Assembly: GCA_018241745.1 (NCBI GenBank)
Contig: JAFEDG010000157.1
Span: 1-64,000, forward strand
Direction of reading: 5' to 3'
Length of the DNA: 64,000 bases
Source of the DNA: Pseudomonadota bacterium
GTDB lineage: Bacteria > Pseudomonadota > Gammaproteobacteria > Burkholderiales > Casimicrobiaceae
Both the position numbers and the translations under genes were made by a program. Below, piece by piece: positions 9,310 through 17,649 of this stretch (position 1 is its first letter; each line of letters starts with the position of its first letter). The notes under the pieces were generated by a model. The model searched no databases. It saw only the letters and a list, made by a program, of their open reading frames with translations, and was not told the DNA's origin.

Positions 9310-9343
9310 GCCGTTCGACTCGTCCATACTGGCGTCGAACGGC
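9310..9343. repeat. 10-bp inverted repeat upstream of the sigma factor gene
   Basis: GCCGTTCGAC at 9310-9319 and GTCGAACGGC at 9334-9343 are perfect reverse complements separated by 14 bases. The repeat ends 28 bases before the ECF sigma factor start. There is no T-run, so it looks more like an operator than a terminator of the sulfatase gene. Confidence 0.4.
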
Positions 9344-9371
9344 ACCTCCGGGTGCCGGCCCCACGCGCGCC

Positions 9372-10622
9372 ATGAGCCCGGACAACACCGACGACGTCAA
9401 CGCCGCCACCAGCGCGATCTATCGCGCCGAGTCGCGTCGCGTGTTCGCGACGCTCGTGCGCCTGCTCGGTGACTTCGACCTGGCCGAGGAAGCGCTGCAC
9501 GACGCGTTTCGCGCGGCGCTCGAGCAGTGGCCGCGCGATGGCATTCCCGCCAATCCGCGCGCCTGGTTGGTGTCGGCCGGCCGCTTCAAGGCCATCGACG
9601 CCATCCGCCGGCACGCGCGCTTCGATTCGATCGAAGAGCACGTCGACCGCGTCGAGGCGATTCCCGACGAATCGGTGCCGCCGGACGCCGAGGCCATCGA
9701 GGACGATCGGCTGCGGCTGATCTTCACCTGCTGCCACCCGGCGCTCGGCGCGGACGCGCAGGTCGCGCTCACGCTGCGCGAAGTGTGCGGCCTCACGACT
9801 GAACAGATCGCGCAGGCCTTCCTCAGCACCGCGCCGACACTGGCCCAGCGGATCGTGCGCGCCAAGGCGAAGATCCGCGACGCCCGCATCCCGTACCAGG
9901 TGCCCGAGCCGCAGCAGCTCGCGGAGCGCCTGGAGAGCGTGCTGCGCGTGATCTACCTCGTGTTCAACGAGGGCTATTCCGCGTCGTCCGGCGAGTCGCT
10001 GACGCGCGTGGACCTGTCGGCCGAGGCGATCCGGCTGGGGCGCCTGCTGGTTGCGCTGCTGCCCGCGCCGGAAGCGATCGGCCTGCTCGCATTGATGCTG
10101 CTGCAGGAATCGCGGCGCGCCGCGCGCACGTCGCCGACCGGCGCACTCGTGCTGCTCGAGGACCAGGACCGCACGCAGTGGAACCGGGACCTGATCGCGG
10201 AAGGCTCCGCGCTGGTCGAGCGCGCGCTGGCAACGCGGCAGGCCGGGCCCTATGCGCTGCAGGCAGCGCTCGCCGCGGTCCACGCCAACGCAGCGACCAC
10301 GGCGGACACCGACTGGGCCGAGATCGTGGGACTGTACGACGTGTTGCTGCGCATCGCGCCGTCGCCGGTGGTCGAGCTCAACCGGGCTGTCGCGGTGGCG
10401 ATGCGCGACGGCCCGGCAGCGGGCTTGGCACTCGTCGATGCGATCCTCGGCCGCGGCGATCTCGCGGACTACCATCTCGCCCACGCGGCGCGCGCCGACC
10501 TGTGCCGGCGACTGGGGCACATGGCGCAGGCGCGCATTTCGTATGAGCGAGCGCTCGCACTCGCGCGACAGGCGCCAGAGCGGGACTTCCTGACGCGACG
10601 CCTCGCCGCGTTGGCCGGTTGA
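9372..10622 (+). CDS. ECF42-type RNA polymerase sigma factor
   Basis: A 416-residue ECF sigma factor. Region 2 (LVRLLGDFDLAEEALHDAF, then RAWLVSAGRFKAIDAIRR) and region 4 (EVCGLTTEQIAQAFL) occupy about residues 15-175. The remaining C-terminal 240 residues form the helical, TPR-like extension that marks the ECF42 group. That group lacks an anti-sigma partner and is found beside DGPF (YCII-domain) proteins, exactly as here. Two matching promoter-like sites downstream suggest it controls the next four genes. The start is ATG 9372. Confidence 0.9.
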   Translation: MSPDNTDDVNAATSAIYRAESRRVFATLVRLLGDFDLAEEALHDAFRAALEQWPRDGIPANPRAWLVSAGRFKAIDAIRRHARFDSIEEHVDRVEAIPDESVPPDAEAIEDDRLRLIFTCCHPALGADAQVALTLREVCGLTTEQIAQAFLSTAPTLAQRIVRAKAKIRDARIPYQVPEPQQLAERLESVLRVIYLVFNEGYSASSGESLTRVDLSAEAIRLGRLLVALLPAPEAIGLLALMLLQESRRAARTSPTGALVLLEDQDRTQWNRDLIAEGSALVERALATRQAGPYALQAALAAVHANAATTADTDWAEIVGLYDVLLRIAPSPVVELNRAVAVAMRDGPAAGLALVDAILGRGDLADYHLAHAARADLCRRLGHMAQARISYERALALARQAPERDFLTRRLAALAG

Positions 10623-10677
10623 GCGCGGCCCGGTCGCGGACGGCGCCGGTCGGCCCGGCGCGGTCTTGACGCCGGAC

Positions 10678-10705
10678 TGTCGAAATCCAGCGTCCCCGTT
10701 CGACC
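10678..10705 (+). promoter_or_regulatory. Candidate ECF42-dependent promoter ahead of the SRPBCC gene
   Basis: TGTCGA at 10678-10683 and CGACC at 10701-10705 are separated by 17 bases. The same elements with identical spacing recur at 11657-11684. TGTCGA as a -35 element fits what is reported for ECF42 promoters as I recall it. The start codon chosen for the next gene lies about 80 bases downstream. Confidence 0.6.
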
Positions 10706-10788
10706 AGTGGATGCAGGCGGGCCCGTCCGGGGCCGTGCCGCGATGCGCTGGGAGCGATGATGCCGATGTTGACGCGGTGGTCGAAGCC

Positions 10789-11292
10789 ATGACTGACGAC
10801 AGCACACGCCGCGTGCGCGCGATCCGGCTCCGGCGACGCTACCGGGCGACGCCGGCGCGCATCTTCTGGGCATGGTTCGACCCGGAGGTCGCGGTGCGCT
10901 GGCTGTTCGCGACGGCGACGGAATCGATGGCGCACGTGGAAATCGACGCGCGCGTTGGCGGTACATTCCGCTTTGCCGATGCCCTCGACGCGGCGGGAGC
11001 CGCATATTGGGGACGGTACGAGGAGATCGTCCCGGAGCGCCGCCTCGTGTTCACGCTGCGTGCGCCGCGGCATCGCCGCGCGCTGCCAGTCGTCGTCGAA
11101 TCACGGGTGCAGGTGGTGGTCGTACCCTCTGCCTCCGGCAGCGCGCTGGATCTCGTCCACGAGCACCTGCCCGGCGACGAAGCCCCCTACGTCAAGGATC
11201 GGTGGACCGGGATGCTGTACGGTCTCGGCCTTGCCGTCTCTTCGCTGTGTCCGTCCGTCCCCTCCATCACGCCCACCGGGAGTTGGTCATGA
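10789..11292 (+). CDS. SRPBCC (AHSA1-like) domain protein
   Basis: A 167-residue protein with a START/AHSA1-type fold: YRATPARIFWAWFDPEVAVRW at the N-terminus, DARVGGTFRF in the middle, YWGRYEEIVPERRLVFT, and a C-terminal helix around VKDRWTGMLYGL. Such proteins bind small hydrophobic ligands or stress products and are frequent companions of ECF sigma factors. ATG 10789 is preferred; an in-frame ATG at 10711 would add 26 residues without homology features and would sit on the predicted transcription start. The stop overlaps the next start by ATGA. Confidence 0.8.
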   Translation: MTDDSTRRVRAIRLRRRYRATPARIFWAWFDPEVAVRWLFATATESMAHVEIDARVGGTFRFADALDAAGAAYWGRYEEIVPERRLVFTLRAPRHRRALPVVVESRVQVVVVPSASGSALDLVHEHLPGDEAPYVKDRWTGMLYGLGLAVSSLCPSVPSITPTGSWS

Positions 11293-11621
11293 AATACCTG
11301 TGCCTTGTCTATCTCGACGAGCAGCATCCGCACGGCATCGACGATCGCGAATGCAAGGCGTGCAGCGACGGGCTGCACGAGGGTGGTCATCTCGTTGCGG
11401 CGGAAGCGCTCCAATCCGTCCACACCGCGACCACGGTGCGCGTGCGCAACGGCAAGCTGGCGGTCACCGACGGGCCGTTCGCAGAAACCAAGGAGCAGCT
11501 TGCAGGCTTTTACCTGGTCGAGGCGCGGGATCTCAACGAAGCCATCCAGCTGGCAGCCCGCATCCCGCCCGCGCGCGTGGGCAGCGTCGAGGTGCGCCCT
11601 GTCCGCGACCTCGTCGTCTGA
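11289..11621 (+). CDS. YCII-related (DGPF domain) protein
   Basis: A 110-residue protein of the DGPF family: MKYLCLVYLD strand, a central VTDGPFAETKEQLAGFYLVEA motif near residue 60, and a C-terminal IPPARVGSVEVRPV strand. The biochemical role of these ferredoxin-like-fold proteins is not settled; they are the standard targets of ECF42 sigma factors. Two cysteines in the segment ECKACSDG are unlike the other two copies here. It is coupled to the SRPBCC gene by a start/stop overlap. Confidence 0.87.
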   Translation: MKYLCLVYLDEQHPHGIDDRECKACSDGLHEGGHLVAAEALQSVHTATTVRVRNGKLAVTDGPFAETKEQLAGFYLVEARDLNEAIQLAARIPPARVGSVEVRPVRDLVV

Positions 11622-11656
11622 CGGCGCGTGGAGCCCGGCAAATTTTCGGAAGACGC

Positions 11657-11684
11657 TGTCGAATCGACGGTCTCCCACTCGACC
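11657..11684 (+). promoter_or_regulatory. Second candidate ECF42-dependent promoter
   Basis: TGTCGA at 11657-11662 and CGACC at 11680-11684, with a 17-base spacer as in the site at 10678-10705. Both sites continue as CGACCAGT. The following gene starts 72 bases downstream with an AGGAGA ribosome-binding site. Confidence 0.62.
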
Positions 11685-11755
11685 AGTAACAGGGAGCGGC
11701 TGCCGCCGGCGACGCCCGCCCGTCCGTTTCCACCTTCATTTTCAGGAGAACAGCA

Positions 11756-12160
11756 ATGCGCTTCATGATGATCGTCAGGCACGCCGAGACCCAGGGTCGT
11801 CCGCCGCAAGCCCTGATGGACGCGATTGCAAAACTGGCCGAGGAAGAGACGAAGGCCGGCGTGATGCTCGGCAGCGGCGGACTTGCGCCGAGCGCGCAGG
11901 GCGCGCGCGTGCGGGCCGCCAACGGCAAGGTGACCGTCACCGACGGCCCGTTCACCGAGACCAAGGAAGTCCTGGGCGGCTACGCGCAGTTCGAGCTCGC
12001 GTCCCGGGACGACGCGGTGCGCGCAGCCGTGCGCTTCATGGAGCTGCACGTCAAGCACTGGCCCGGCTGGGTGGGCGAGACGGAAGTCCGCCAGATGTTC
12101 GGGCCGGACGATTTCAACGAGGCGTGCGCGCCGCAGGCCGCCGCCACCGCGTCAGCCTGA
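11756..12160 (+). CDS. YCII-related (DGPF domain) protein
   Basis: A 134-residue DGPF-family protein: MRFMMIVRHAETQGRPPQ at the start, VTDGPFTETKEVLGGYAQFE near residue 60 and a longer C-terminal tail (WPGWVGETEVRQMFGPDDF). It follows the second candidate ECF42 promoter and begins at ATG 11756 behind CAGGAGAACAGCA. It is the second of three paralogues in the cluster; the order suggests an origin by tandem duplication followed by divergence. Confidence 0.87.
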   Translation: MRFMMIVRHAETQGRPPQALMDAIAKLAEEETKAGVMLGSGGLAPSAQGARVRAANGKVTVTDGPFTETKEVLGGYAQFELASRDDAVRAAVRFMELHVKHWPGWVGETEVRQMFGPDDFNEACAPQAAATASA

Positions 12161-12177
12161 CAGGGCAAGGAGAGAAC

Positions 12178-12603
12178 ATGCGATTCCTGGTGATGGTGAA
12201 GGCCACGCGCGACTCGGAAGCTGGTCTTCCTCCGGACGGCAAGCTGCTGGCGGCGATGAGCGCGTACAACGAGGAGCTCGTGAAGGCGGGCATCATGCTC
12301 GCGGCCGATGGTTTGAAGCCGAGCTCCCACGGTGCGCGGGTGCGCTTCTCCGGCGCCACGCGCACGGTGATCGACGGCCCGTTCACGGAGACGAACGAGC
12401 TCGTCGCGGGCTATTGGCTATGGCAGGTCGGCTCGCTGGCGGAAGCGATCGAGTGGGTCAAGCGCTGCCCGAATCCGATGCCTGGCGACTCGGAGATCGA
12501 GATCCGCCCGCTGTTCGAAGCGGAGGACTTCGGCGCCGAGTTCACGCCGGAGTTGCAGGAGCGCGTCGCGAAGATGCGCGACGCGATGAGCACGAAGAAA
12601 TAG
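12178..12603 (+). CDS. YCII-related (DGPF domain) protein
   Basis: A 141-residue DGPF-family protein with VIDGPFTETNELVAGYWLW near residue 64 and a tail ending LFEAEDFGAEFTPELQERV. It starts at ATG 12178, 17 bases after the preceding gene and behind AAGGAGAGAAC, so it is in the same transcript. It is the third DGPF copy and the last gene of the putative ECF42 regulon. Confidence 0.87.
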   Translation: MRFLVMVKATRDSEAGLPPDGKLLAAMSAYNEELVKAGIMLAADGLKPSSHGARVRFSGATRTVIDGPFTETNELVAGYWLWQVGSLAEAIEWVKRCPNPMPGDSEIEIRPLFEAEDFGAEFTPELQERVAKMRDAMSTKK

Positions 12604-12613
12604 CGGGCCTTGC

Positions 12614-12645
12614 GCCCGCGACCGCGCGCCGGCGTGGTCGCGGGC
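12614..12645. terminator. Hairpin between convergent genes
   Basis: GCCCGCGACC at 12614-12623 pairs perfectly with GGTCGCGGGC at 12636-12645. It lies between the end of the DGPF operon and the end of the minus-strand epimerase-like gene. There is no clear T-run on either side, so termination is only likely. Confidence 0.45.
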
Positions 12646-12654
12646 CCGTATCGC

Positions 12655-13194
12655 CTAGCGTGCGCGCGTGCGCACGCCGTTGCCCGTCTGCCACTGGTAG
12701 GGAATCTGGTCGGTGTCCCACGGCAGGCGCCAGTGGTCGGGATCGTCGTAGCGGTAGGCTTCGGTCGGGAAGTTGAGCACCAGCGCGTCGCAGGGCCCGA
12801 CATTCTGCAAGCCGTGCCAGATGCCCGTGGGCAACACGAGGAATGTCGGCCGCGCGTCGCCGACGTTGATCTCGTTGATCGCGCGATACGTCGGGCTGCC
12901 TTCCCGGCCGTCGTAGAGAACGACCTTCACGTGACCTTCGTTCACGAAAATGCGGTCGATGCTGCGCTGGTGGCAGCTCCACGCGCCGAGCGCGCCGACG
13001 AACAGCCGCGACTGGTAGCAATGCACGACGGGCAGCCCGGTGGGGTCCCATTCCGGTCGATAGGTTTCGGTGATCACGCCGTGATCGCGCGGCACATGGC
13101 GCACTTCCGTGACCGCTACGCCGTCGATCAGGCGCATGACCTTGTCCCAGGTCCGCGTGATCTGTGGGTCGTCCTTCTTCGCACCGCTCAGCAT
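12655..13194 (-). CDS. dTDP-4-dehydrorhamnose 3,5-epimerase-like cupin protein
   Basis: A 179-residue RmlC-like protein. It shows the family pattern of an N-terminal VTEVRHVPRDHGVITETYRP strand, a short cupin core in which histidine follows cysteine (WSCHQRS), RIFVNEGHVKVVLYDGRE, LPTGIWHGLQNVG and the C-terminal PTEAYRYDDPDHWRLPWD. The enzyme would epimerise a nucleotide-linked keto sugar, or bind a related sugar, in the cytoplasm. No other rhamnose genes are present, but a glycosyltransferase lies 83 bases upstream on the same strand. The start ATG at 13194 is the first in a well-aligned position. Confidence 0.75.
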   Translation of the reverse strand: MLSGAKKDDPQITRTWDKVMRLIDGVAVTEVRHVPRDHGVITETYRPEWDPTGLPVVHCYQSRLFVGALGAWSCHQRSIDRIFVNEGHVKVVLYDGREGSPTYRAINEINVGDARPTFLVLPTGIWHGLQNVGPCDALVLNFPTEAYRYDDPDHWRLPWDTDQIPYQWQTGNGVRTRAR

Positions 13195-13277
13195 GCGCGC
13201 TCCTGGCAACGGTTCGATCGCGGATCGCGCATCGCGTCGTCGTGGCAGATGATGTCTGAATCGAACATGGCTCGACG

Positions 13278-14156
13278 CTAGCCCGGGAGCCCCTTGAACT
13301 TCCTGCGCCGGTCGATCGTCGCGCCGCGTCGCGACGACCGCAGCGACGCACGCAGGCGGCTCAACGCGCGGCGCAGGACCTGCTTGCCCAGCAGGCGCAA
13401 CGACCCTTCGCAGGCGCGCCTCCGCGCGCTCGCTTCGAGCGCGATTTGCGTCAACAGCGTGGTTTCGAGGTCCGGCTCGGCCTCGATCCGCGTTGTCCAT
13501 GCCGCCTGCTCGGCGCACGACCGCGTCCGGTAGCAGTCCCTGCGAAACGCCGCCGGGAACTTGATGACGCTGAGGCGTGGCACGAACGCGAGGCTGAAGC
13601 CTTCGTCGAATGCGCGCTTCCAGAGGTCGACTTCCGGATCTTCGTCGAGTTCGCGGTAATCGCGCCATGCCCCGATGCGCTCGACGATCGCCTTGCGGTG
13701 GACCACGCTGCTCGGCGGCACCCAGCTGCCGCGGGCATAGTGACCCGACACCGGCGTGGCGGACAGCGTGCCATCGGCCCCCACCATCGCCGTGGTGGCG
13801 TAGACCAGGTCGTTGCCGTCGGCGATCTTCCGCACGAGGCTCGACAGGTGGTGGGGAAGCCACAGGTCGTCGTGCCCGAGATACGCGACGAGCTGCCCCC
13901 TCGCCTGTCGCAGTCCCTCGTTGTTGGGCGCCGATTGATGGCCCGTGTTGCGCGGCAGGTTTATCCAGCGGACACGCGGGTCGTCGATCGCAGCGACGAC
14001 CGCCTCCGAGTCGTCGGTGCAGCCGTCACCGACGACCAGCAGCTCGAAGTCGGCGAAGTCCTGCCGCAGCACGCTGCCGATCGCGTACGGCAGCACGCTG
14101 CTCCAGTTGTACGTCGCGACGACAACGGTGGCCAACGGCGCCGCGGCATTGCTCAT
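13278..14156 (-). CDS. Family 2 glycosyltransferase
   Basis: A 292-residue GT-A fold glycosyltransferase: VVVATYNWSSVLPYAIGSVL, GDGCTDDSE, NTGHQSAPNNEG and the DxD-like LGHDDLWLPHH near residue 95. The second half is basic and arginine-rich (ASLRSSRRGATIDRRRKF), suggesting contact with membrane phospholipids. It probably transfers a sugar in surface glycan synthesis. Its ATG overlaps the stop of the glycerate kinase gene (ATGA), so the two are translated together, which is an unusual pairing. Confidence 0.85.
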   Translation of the reverse strand: MSNAAAPLATVVVATYNWSSVLPYAIGSVLRQDFADFELLVVGDGCTDDSEAVVAAIDDPRVRWINLPRNTGHQSAPNNEGLRQARGQLVAYLGHDDLWLPHHLSSLVRKIADGNDLVYATTAMVGADGTLSATPVSGHYARGSWVPPSSVVHRKAIVERIGAWRDYRELDEDPEVDLWKRAFDEGFSLAFVPRLSVIKFPAAFRRDCYRTRSCAEQAAWTTRIEAEPDLETTLLTQIALEASARRRACEGSLRLLGKQVLRRALSRLRASLRSSRRGATIDRRRKFKGLPG

Positions 14157-15307
14157 CGAGATGTCCTGCAGCCGAGCCGCAGCCGCGTCATCGCGTCGGC
14201 GCGATCGGCGAGCCACGCGTCCGCGTGCGCGAGCGATTCGGCAAGCGTCCGCGGCCCCGGGGGCAACGCGAAGCAGCCCGCGAACGGGGGCGCCAGCACG
14301 GGCAGTGCGGCGGGGTCGACGGCGCCCGACAGCAGCGACACCGGCACATCGTGCGCGCGTGCACGCTCGGCGACCACCCACGGCGCCTTGCGCATCGTCG
14401 TCTGTTCGTCCGACCGGCCTTCGCCGGTGATCGCCCAGTCGGCGTCGGCCAGCGCGGCGTCGAGGCCGATCGCGTCGGCGACGACGTCGGCGCCCGAGTG
14501 GAACGCGGCGCCCAGCAACTGCAGCGCATAACCCAGGCCTCCCGCCGCGCCCGCGCCTGGCGCGTCCTGGGCACGCTTGGCGAGTACCGCCTCGACCAGG
14601 TCGGCATAGCGCGCGAGCACGCCGTCGATGCGCGCGATATCGGCCGCCGCCACGCCCTTCTGCGGGCCGAACACGGCGGTGGCGCCCCGGGGCCCGGTCA
14701 GCGGATTGTTGACGTCGGACATCAGCACGAGCTCGCAGTCGCGCAGGCGTGCGTCGAGTGCGGACGCGTCGACGCGCGCCAGTGCGGCGAGCGCCGCGGG
14801 CGTGGGGGCGAGATCGCGGCCCGCGGCGTCGGTGAAGCGCAAGCCCAGCGCAGCGAGCAGGCCCGCGCCGCCGTCGTTCGTACTGCTGCCGCCCAGCCCG
14901 ATCATGAGCCGGCGGCAACCGCGGTCGAGCAGCGCCCGGATCGCGGCGCCGACGCCGCGCGTGTCGCGCGAGGTCACGTCGACCGCCGTGCCCGCCGGGT
15001 CGGTGAGGCCCACGATGGCGGCGACCTCGACGACGCCGGTGCCGTCCGCGAGTTGCGCGACGTCGGTGGCCAGCGCGTCGCCCGCGGCACCGTGCACGTC
15101 GACGCGCAGGCGCCGTGCGCCCGCCGATGCCGCGAGGATCGCCGCGAGCGTGCCTTCGCCGCCATCCGCCATCGGCCGCGCGCGTACGTCGGCGTCGGGC
15201 TGCGAACGCCGGATGCCGCGCGCCATCGCCGCGGCGACGTCCGCGGCCGCAAGCGAGCCCTTGAACGAGTCAGGGGCGACGACGATCACCGGCGCGCGTT
15301 GGGCCAT
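14153..15307 (-). CDS. Glycerate kinase (GarK/GlxK family)
   Basis: A 384-residue glycerate kinase making phosphoglycerate from D-glycerate and ATP. Family motifs are clear: PDSFKGSLAAADVAAAMARG at the start, MADGGEGT near residue 48, a GLGGSSTNDGGAG loop near residue 130, DVNNPLTGPRGA near residue 195 and the late ITGEGRSDEQT. The start ATG at 15307 follows the sua5 stop region by 11 bases. It allows use of glycerate from glyoxylate or glucarate breakdown; no other genes of those routes are nearby. Confidence 0.9.
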   Translation of the reverse strand: MAQRAPVIVVAPDSFKGSLAAADVAAAMARGIRRSQPDADVRARPMADGGEGTLAAILAASAGARRLRVDVHGAAGDALATDVAQLADGTGVVEVAAIVGLTDPAGTAVDVTSRDTRGVGAAIRALLDRGCRRLMIGLGGSSTNDGGAGLLAALGLRFTDAAGRDLAPTPAALAALARVDASALDARLRDCELVLMSDVNNPLTGPRGATAVFGPQKGVAAADIARIDGVLARYADLVEAVLAKRAQDAPGAGAAGGLGYALQLLGAAFHSGADVVADAIGLDAALADADWAITGEGRSDEQTTMRKAPWVVAERARAHDVPVSLLSGAVDPAALPVLAPPFAGCFALPPGPRTLAESLAHADAWLADRADAMTRLRLGCRTSR

Positions 15308-15318
15308 GCGATCCGCGC

Positions 15319-16308
15319 TCAGCCGTGCGTCGCCCGGGCCAGCCGGTCGCGGACGGCGAGCCATTCCGCGTGCGCGGGCACGTCCTCGATCAGGATCGCG
15401 TCGGCACGCGCCGCGTCCAGCTCCCGCAGCGAGGCGTACAGCATCCGCGCATAGCCTTCCGCGTCGTCGACCGCGGCGATCCAGGCGCCGTCGAAATCGC
15501 GCGGCCGGGCGACGGTGCGCGCGAGGACGGCAACCGTCTCGTCGCGGTCGACCAGCAAGTCGATCTCCGCGAGCAGGTTCTGCGCGGGAACGAGCTGCGC
15601 GGCGGTGTGCGGCGCGTAATGCGACGCGAGCGTTCCCGACGCGCGCGGTGCCGTGGCGTCGGGCAGCGCGAGCGGGGCCCCGAGCACCGCCTCGATCGCC
15701 GCGACCGCGAGGCCACCGGGCCGCAGCAGCGTCGGTTGCGGCGACGTGAACGCGACGATCGTGCTTTCGATGCCGACGCGCGTTGGGCCACCGTCGACGA
15801 TCATTGCCACCGCATCGCCGAGGTCGTCGGCGACGTGGCGCGCCGTCGTCGGCGAAACATGGCCGAAGCGATTGGCCGACGGCGCCGCGATCCCGTGGCC
15901 ACCGACGGCGCGGAACGCATGCAACAGCGCGAGCGCGACCGGGTGCGCAGGCACGCGCACGCCCACGCTGTCCTGGCCGCCCGTCACCGCGTCGTCGGCG
16001 TGCCCGCTGCGCGGCAGGATCAGCGTCAGCGGCCCCGGCCAGAACTGCGCCGCGAGCCTTGCCGCGCCGAGGGGAACGTCGCGCGCCCAATACGCGAGGT
16101 CGGCCGCGGCGGCTACGTGCACGATCAGCGGATGGTCGGCCGGCCGCCCTTTCGCGGCGAAGATGCGGCGCACCGCCTCCGGGTTGGCGGCATCGGCGCC
16201 CAGGCCGTAGACCGTTTCCGTCGGGAACGCGACGAGCTCGCCTGCCATGAGCAGGCGCGCGGCGCGCGCGATGCCGGACGGGTCGGCGGCGGTGATGGCT
16301 GCTGGCAT
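15319..16308 (-). CDS. L-threonylcarbamoyladenylate synthase (Sua5/YrdC/YwlC)
   Basis: A 329-residue protein that makes threonylcarbamoyl-AMP from threonine, bicarbonate and ATP for t6A37 tRNA modification. The YrdC domain fills residues 1-200, with FPTETVYGLGADA, KGRPADHPLIVH, PGPLTLILPR and PSANRFGHVSPTTA visible. A Sua5-type C-terminal domain follows, introduced by SGTLASHYAPHT. It is the long Sua5 version, not the short TsaC. ATG 16308 is chosen over an upstream in-frame start because the domain begins directly after it. It diverges from metK. Confidence 0.92.
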   Translation of the reverse strand: MPAAITAADPSGIARAARLLMAGELVAFPTETVYGLGADAANPEAVRRIFAAKGRPADHPLIVHVAAAADLAYWARDVPLGAARLAAQFWPGPLTLILPRSGHADDAVTGGQDSVGVRVPAHPVALALLHAFRAVGGHGIAAPSANRFGHVSPTTARHVADDLGDAVAMIVDGGPTRVGIESTIVAFTSPQPTLLRPGGLAVAAIEAVLGAPLALPDATAPRASGTLASHYAPHTAAQLVPAQNLLAEIDLLVDRDETVAVLARTVARPRDFDGAWIAAVDDAEGYARMLYASLRELDAARADAILIEDVPAHAEWLAVRDRLARATHG

Positions 16309-16362
16309 AAGCTCATGCGCCAGCGGCAGGTTGCGGCCGGCGGGCGCCAGGGGTTGCTCTGC

Positions 16363-16446
16363 TAAAATCGTCGCTCCACCCACGTCGTCGTCGGCGCCCC
16401 TTGCCGGGGCGCACGCGCGCCTCGCGCGGCAGACCGGAGATCATAG
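16363..16446 (+). promoter_or_regulatory. metK promoter -10 and leader with a hairpin
   Basis: TAAAAT at 16363-16368 is a good -10 element; no convincing -35 is seen. The leader then holds a GC-rich hairpin (GCGCCCC, loop TTGCC, GGGGCGC at about 16394-16412) before the GGAG ribosome-binding site. It does not match a SAM riboswitch class that I know. Confidence 0.45.
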
Positions 16447-17649
16447 ATGAGCGAGTTTCTTTTCACGTCGGAATCGGTATCGGAAGGCCACCCGGACAAG
16501 GTCGCCGACCAGATTTCCGACGCGGTGCTCGACGCCATTCTAGAGCAGGACCCGACGGGTCGCGTCGCCGCGGAGACGCTGGTGTCGACGGGCCTCGTCG
16601 TCATGGCCGGCGAGATCACGACGAAGGCGAAGGTCGACTTCAACCGGGTCGCGCGGGACACGATTCGCCAGATCGGCTACAACGACCCGGCGCTGCGCTT
16701 CGACGCCGACGGGTGCGCCGTGATGGTCTGCTACGGCCAGCAGTCGCCGGACATCGCGCAGGGTGTCGACCGCGCATCGGACGACTACCTGAACCAGGGC
16801 GCCGGCGACCAGGGCCTGATGTTCGGCTACGCGTGCGACGAAACGCCCACGCTGATGCCGTTCCCCATCTACTACGCGCACCGCCTGGTCCAGCGCCAGA
16901 GCGAAGTGCGCCGCGACGGCCGCCTCAAGTTCCTGCGGCCCGACGCCAAGTCGCAGGTCACCGTCCGCTACAAGGACGGCAAGCCGCATTCGATCGACAC
17001 CGTCGTGCTGTCGACGCAGCACGACCCGTCGATGAACGACGCGCAGGACAAGCTCGCGGAAGCGGTGATCGAGGAGATCATCAAGCCGGTGCTGCCGCAG
17101 GACATGCTCGTCAACACGCGCTACCTCGTCAACCCGACCGGGCGCTTCGAGATCGGCGGCCCGCATGGTGATGCGGGCGTCACTGGGCGCAAGATCATCG
17201 TCGACACGTATGGCGGCGCGGCGCCGCACGGCGGCGGCGCGTTCTCGGGCAAGGACCCGTCCAAGGTCGACCGCTCGGCCGCGTACGCGGCGCGCTACGT
17301 CGCCAAGAACGTCGTCGCGTCGGGCCTCGCCCGCCAGTGCCAGGTGCAGGTCGCGTATGCGATCGGTGTCGCGCAGCCGATGAACGTCACCGTGTACACG
17401 GAAGGCACCGGCAAGATTCCCGACGAGAAGATCGCCGAGCTCGTGCGCACGCACTTCGACCTGCGCCCGAAGGGCATCATCCGGATGCTGGACCTGCTGC
17501 GCCCGATCTACCGCAAGACCGCGGCCTACGGCCACTTCGGCCGCGACGAGCCGGAGTTCACGTGGGAAGCGACGGACAAGGCGGAAGCGCTGCGGGCCGC
17601 GGCGGGTCTTGCGGGCGCGCCGCGGGCTGCCGAGACGGTGGGCGCGTGA
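16447..17649 (+). CDS. metK: S-adenosylmethionine synthetase
   Basis: A 400-residue MetK joining methionine and ATP into SAM in the cytoplasm. It starts [20 protein letters not shown] and carries the [12 protein letters not shown] loop at residues 118-129, [21 protein letters not shown] and the [16 protein letters not shown] loop. The length is slightly above the usual 384-390 because of an alanine-rich C-terminal tail. Its stop overlaps the GTG of the following lipoprotein gene. Together with ahcY and metF further on it covers most of the methyl cycle. Confidence 0.98.
   Translation: MSEFLFTSESVSEGHPDKVADQISDAVLDAILEQDPTGRVAAETLVSTGLVVMAGEITTKAKVDFNRVARDTIRQIGYNDPALRFDADGCAVMVCYGQQSPDIAQGVDRASDDYLNQGAGDQGLMFGYACDETPTLMPFPIYYAHRLVQRQSEVRRDGRLKFLRPDAKSQVTVRYKDGKPHSIDTVVLSTQHDPSMNDAQDKLAEAVIEEIIKPVLPQDMLVNTRYLVNPTGRFEIGGPHGDAGVTGRKIIVDTYGGAAPHGGGAFSGKDPSKVDRSAAYAARYVAKNVVASGLARQCQVQVAYAIGVAQPMNVTVYTEGTGKIPDEKIAELVRTHFDLRPKGIIRMLDLLRPIYRKTAAYGHFGRDEPEFTWEATDKAEALRAAAGLAGAPRAAETVGA

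Noticed and set aside
10711..10791. Alternative ATG start (10711) for the SRPBCC gene
   Set aside because: It would coincide with the predicted transcription start and add 26 residues outside the domain; the ATG at 10789 begins next to the conserved fold.
16363..16446. SAM riboswitch upstream of metK
   Set aside because: The leader has a GC-rich hairpin but lacks the conserved cores of the SAM aptamer classes I know.
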